DNA from: Udeniomyces pyricola
Taxonomy: Eukaryota > Basidiomycota > Tremellomycetes > Cystofilobasidiales > Mrakiaceae
Reading direction: 5' to 3'
NCBI GenBank assembly: GCA_039545295.1
Contig: BCIK01000005.1
Span: 283,142 to 347,141, forward strand
Length of the DNA: 64,000 nucleotides
Shown here: piece after piece, positions 60,612-64,000 of the stretch
How the letters are laid out: each line of letters opens with the position of its first letter
Numbering within the stretch: position 1 is the first letter of the stretch
The notes under the pieces: generated by a model
The model's input: only the letters and a program-made list of their open reading frames with translations
Told to the model about the DNA's origin: nothing
Database searches by the model: none
Made by a program: the position numbers and the translations under genes

Positions 60612-62921
60612 ATGAAGGGCATGATCAAAGCCGTCCAGAGGACGCCCCATGCGCTCACCAGTCGAGTCGGCATGGCCAAGAGTGCGTCATTGCCCATCTC
60701 TAAAGCCAGCGAAGGGACGACGACGACTTCGGCTTGGCTGACGTTTAACCCATCTCCTCGCCTCTTGTGTCTTGCCTTGCTGCTACCTCGCCGTCTCGCT
60801 TGCCATCGCTGCCTGTACAGAGAGTAGTGACTTGGAGTTTGTAAGTAGCCTCATACATCGCTCATAACGTATGAGCCCATGGGAGGGGGGTGGGGAAGGG
60901 GGTCAGCTAGAACCCACGCGACAGGCTATCTGCTGACGAACTTGGTCCCGATGCGTATGCACCTCACTTCCTTCCTCTCCTTTCCATCTCACCTTCTCTG
61001 TTCGAATCACTCTGTTTGTATTTCATGTAGGATGATCTCGAGCGCAAATTCAAATCAGTTGAGACTGGATGCGACAAGCTCAAGAAGGACTCTCAGGTGT
61101 TCCGAGATGCTGTCCTATGTACGTCCGGCCACGATCGTTTTGATCAGCATCAGTGCTGAGTCTCAGCTCACCAAACCCCTTCCCGACCTTGCCTCTGGTC
61201 TGCCCTCGGTTGTCATTCTCTGCTGTGCCACCTCGTGCGTTTATTGTGCTTTCCTTTGGAATGCTTCGATGCTCTCCTTGCAGCCCTCTTGATCTCTGGG
61301 GATGCCTTTGCTGCCTCGTTCACCGCCCTCTTCACCCCAATGGGCACCGAGTTTGACATCATCTCCAAAAACCCAAGCGCGGAAGCCACTATCAAGAACA
61401 TCGGCCAGTATCGCAACCTTATGGAGGAGCTCAAGATCAGCCTCACACCTGAGCTCGACCTCATTGATTCCAGAGTCATTGTGCCAAGCAAGGAACTTGG
61501 CGAGGTCATGAAGAAGATTAGGAAGACCATCACCAAGCGCGAGCACAAGGTCAGTCACCCGCAAGCCCCTCGTCGGATGACGGAACGAGCGAATTCCATC
61601 CGCTGGGCGACGCTGACGGCTCATCTGCCTTGGCCTCCGTATTTCGACCATGTTTATCTAGTTGGTTGACTATGACAGGCACAACAACTCGCTCAACAAG
61701 CTGCGAGACAAGAAGGAGAAATCGTTGAGCGACGAGAAGAACCTCTTTAAGGTACGATTGCGTTGATCATTACCCTGCCAACCAGCGTCATGTCGTATAT
61801 GAGCGCAGACGAGTGATAGGAAGAGGCTGACAGACTGTGATTCTTGTGCGACGTGTTGATAGTACGAACAAGACTTTGAAGCAGCCTCGGCTGAGTACGA
61901 ACACTACAACTCTATCTGCAAGACGGAGCTTCCTCTCTTCCTCGACATGTCGACTCGATTCATCGATCCCCTCTTCCACTCGTTCTACTTCATGCAGTGA
62001 GTAACTTGATAGCACCATTGAACCCACAGAGACATTCGAAATTCTGACGCGGTGATACGTCCGAGCAGATTGAACGTGTTCTACCTCATGCTTGAGAAGA
62101 TCCAAAGCTTTGCCGACGGTAAATACGACCTCGCTAGGTCCGACGTCGATGCCATCTATGACGAGGCTGTCGGAGATGTTCCAGAGAGACTCGAGGCGCT
62201 CCAGGTCGTTCAGAGGCAGGTTTCGACTGGTCCGTACTCATTCAACCCCCCCCCCCCTTTGCTGGTTCTCGACTGTCTTACTGGTCTCAAACTGACGTCA
62301 AGTTGCTTTCCGTGGCCTTATCAGCTAAGCTCATGTCTCAACACGGTGGTGGCTCCCTCGGTCGAGCGTCTTCTTCCGCTTCGGCTTCGACCTTGGGTCG
62401 CTCTCCCTCCGCCGTCAAGGCTCCCGCTCCCGTTCGAACTCCATCGTCATCATCCAAGTTTGTTGCGGCTCCTCCTTTGGGTCGAACTGTCGCAGCTCCT
62501 CCTGCCTACTCCCCTCCGCCGGGCTCTTCTGCTGCCGCTGCTGCCGACAACGCCTACGCTACCTCCGCGACGAAGCGGGCACCTCCCCCTCCCCCACCAC
62601 TTAAGGCCAAGCCCAGCTTTGGCCAAAAGTTCGTCGTGGCTCTGTTTGATTTCGAGGCTCAGGTACGTTAACGACTTTTCTTCATCATCGGTCGTGATTG
62701 TCCATCGTCATTGCTTTCTTGACCGGTGCTCGGCTCTTGGATCATAAAACTCAATTGACAGTGATCTTTCCTTTCCTTTCCAGGCCGCGGGAGATCTTGG
62801 CTTCTCGACAGGAGATAGGATCGAACTCATCGAGAGGACTGCTAGTTCGGAGGATTGGTGGACAGGCAAGCTCGACGGTAGACAAGGTGTCTTCCCAGGT
62901 AACTACGTCCAGGAAGCTTAG
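60612..62921 (+). CDS. RVS167: RVS167-like amphiphysin (BAR-SH3)
   Basis: Nine exons: 60612-60681, 60821-60840 (20 nt), 61031-61118, 61284-61549, 61662-61751, 61863-61996, 62069-62229, 62325-62662 and 62784-62921; 434 aa, phases agree. It bends and tubulates the membrane at the neck of endocytic vesicles and links to actin regulators, usually together with RVS161. The BAR domain spans residues about 5-250 ([99 protein letters not shown]). An Ala/Pro/Ser-rich linker follows, then a C-terminal SH3 domain ([40 protein letters not shown]). The SH3 domain is complete, with the ALFDF, WW and PGNYV landmarks. Confidence 0.94.
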
Positions 62922-63176
62922 ACGAGCGAAACAACAAGTCGCTTTTCTGCCGGTTTTTTTTTTGTTATGCCTTCTTCCCCTTTCCCCCTTTTTCCCCCTT
63001 ACCTCTGATTCCGGTTTGACATCTCGTCCTTTATTCCCGCTATGATCCATGTCGTTTCACACGAACTGACTAGATAGGGCGAGAGAAAGAGAGAGAGGTC
63101 TGTCTTGTCTTTGTGCAACCCTTTTTTCCATATATGTTTCACAAGAACAAAAAGCATTCAGTTGGCCTGCCGCTGC

Positions 63177-64000
<824 letters not shown>

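Overview
This window is nuclear DNA from a fungus, most likely a basidiomycete. Nearly every gene is cut by many short GT-AG introns, several exons are under 25 nt, and the products are fungal (PBN1, YOP1, MDV1, RVS167, a PL14-type secreted protein, CSN1). I cannot name the species. No rRNA, tRNA, transposon, CRISPR or viral sequence was recognised. All gene models below were assembled by hand from splice signals and reading phase; every junction was checked so that the phases add up, but none is supported by RNA data.

Left part (1-25 kb): the tail of an unidentified gene runs off the left edge. It is followed by PBN1 (ER GPI mannosyltransferase subunit), a homeodomain transcription factor with tiny exons and a 2.9-kb gene-free upstream region, a short-chain dehydrogenase, an F-box protein, COP9 signalosome subunit 1 (CSN1), two proteins I cannot identify, and an RBM26/27-like RNA-binding protein.

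Middle part (25-50 kb): a secreted PL14-like protein, the ER-shaping protein YOP1, a Puf3-like Pumilio protein, the histone chaperone NAP1, the mitochondrial fission adaptor MDV1, and a protein of unknown function that may be mitochondrial. Introns and flanks here are unusually rich in homopolymers and microsatellites, and all four ambiguous N bases but one lie here, within G runs.

Right part (50-64 kb): an 18-exon mitochondrial aconitase-family gene, an SRRM1-like PWI-domain splicing factor, a 15-exon MFS-type membrane transporter, the BAR-SH3 endocytosis protein RVS167, and the C-terminal end of an ABCC-type ABC transporter running off the right edge.

The genes are housekeeping or general cellular genes in alternating orientation, not a gene cluster or a mobile system. 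The most unusual features are the density of microexons (6, 8, 12, 13, 16, 20, 20, 20 and 24 nt) and the way two of them build the homeodomain. Several neighbours (MDV1, aconitase, a Puf3-type regulator, a possible mitochondrial protein) touch mitochondrial biology, and a sequence matching the predicted Pumilio site lies downstream of MDV1.
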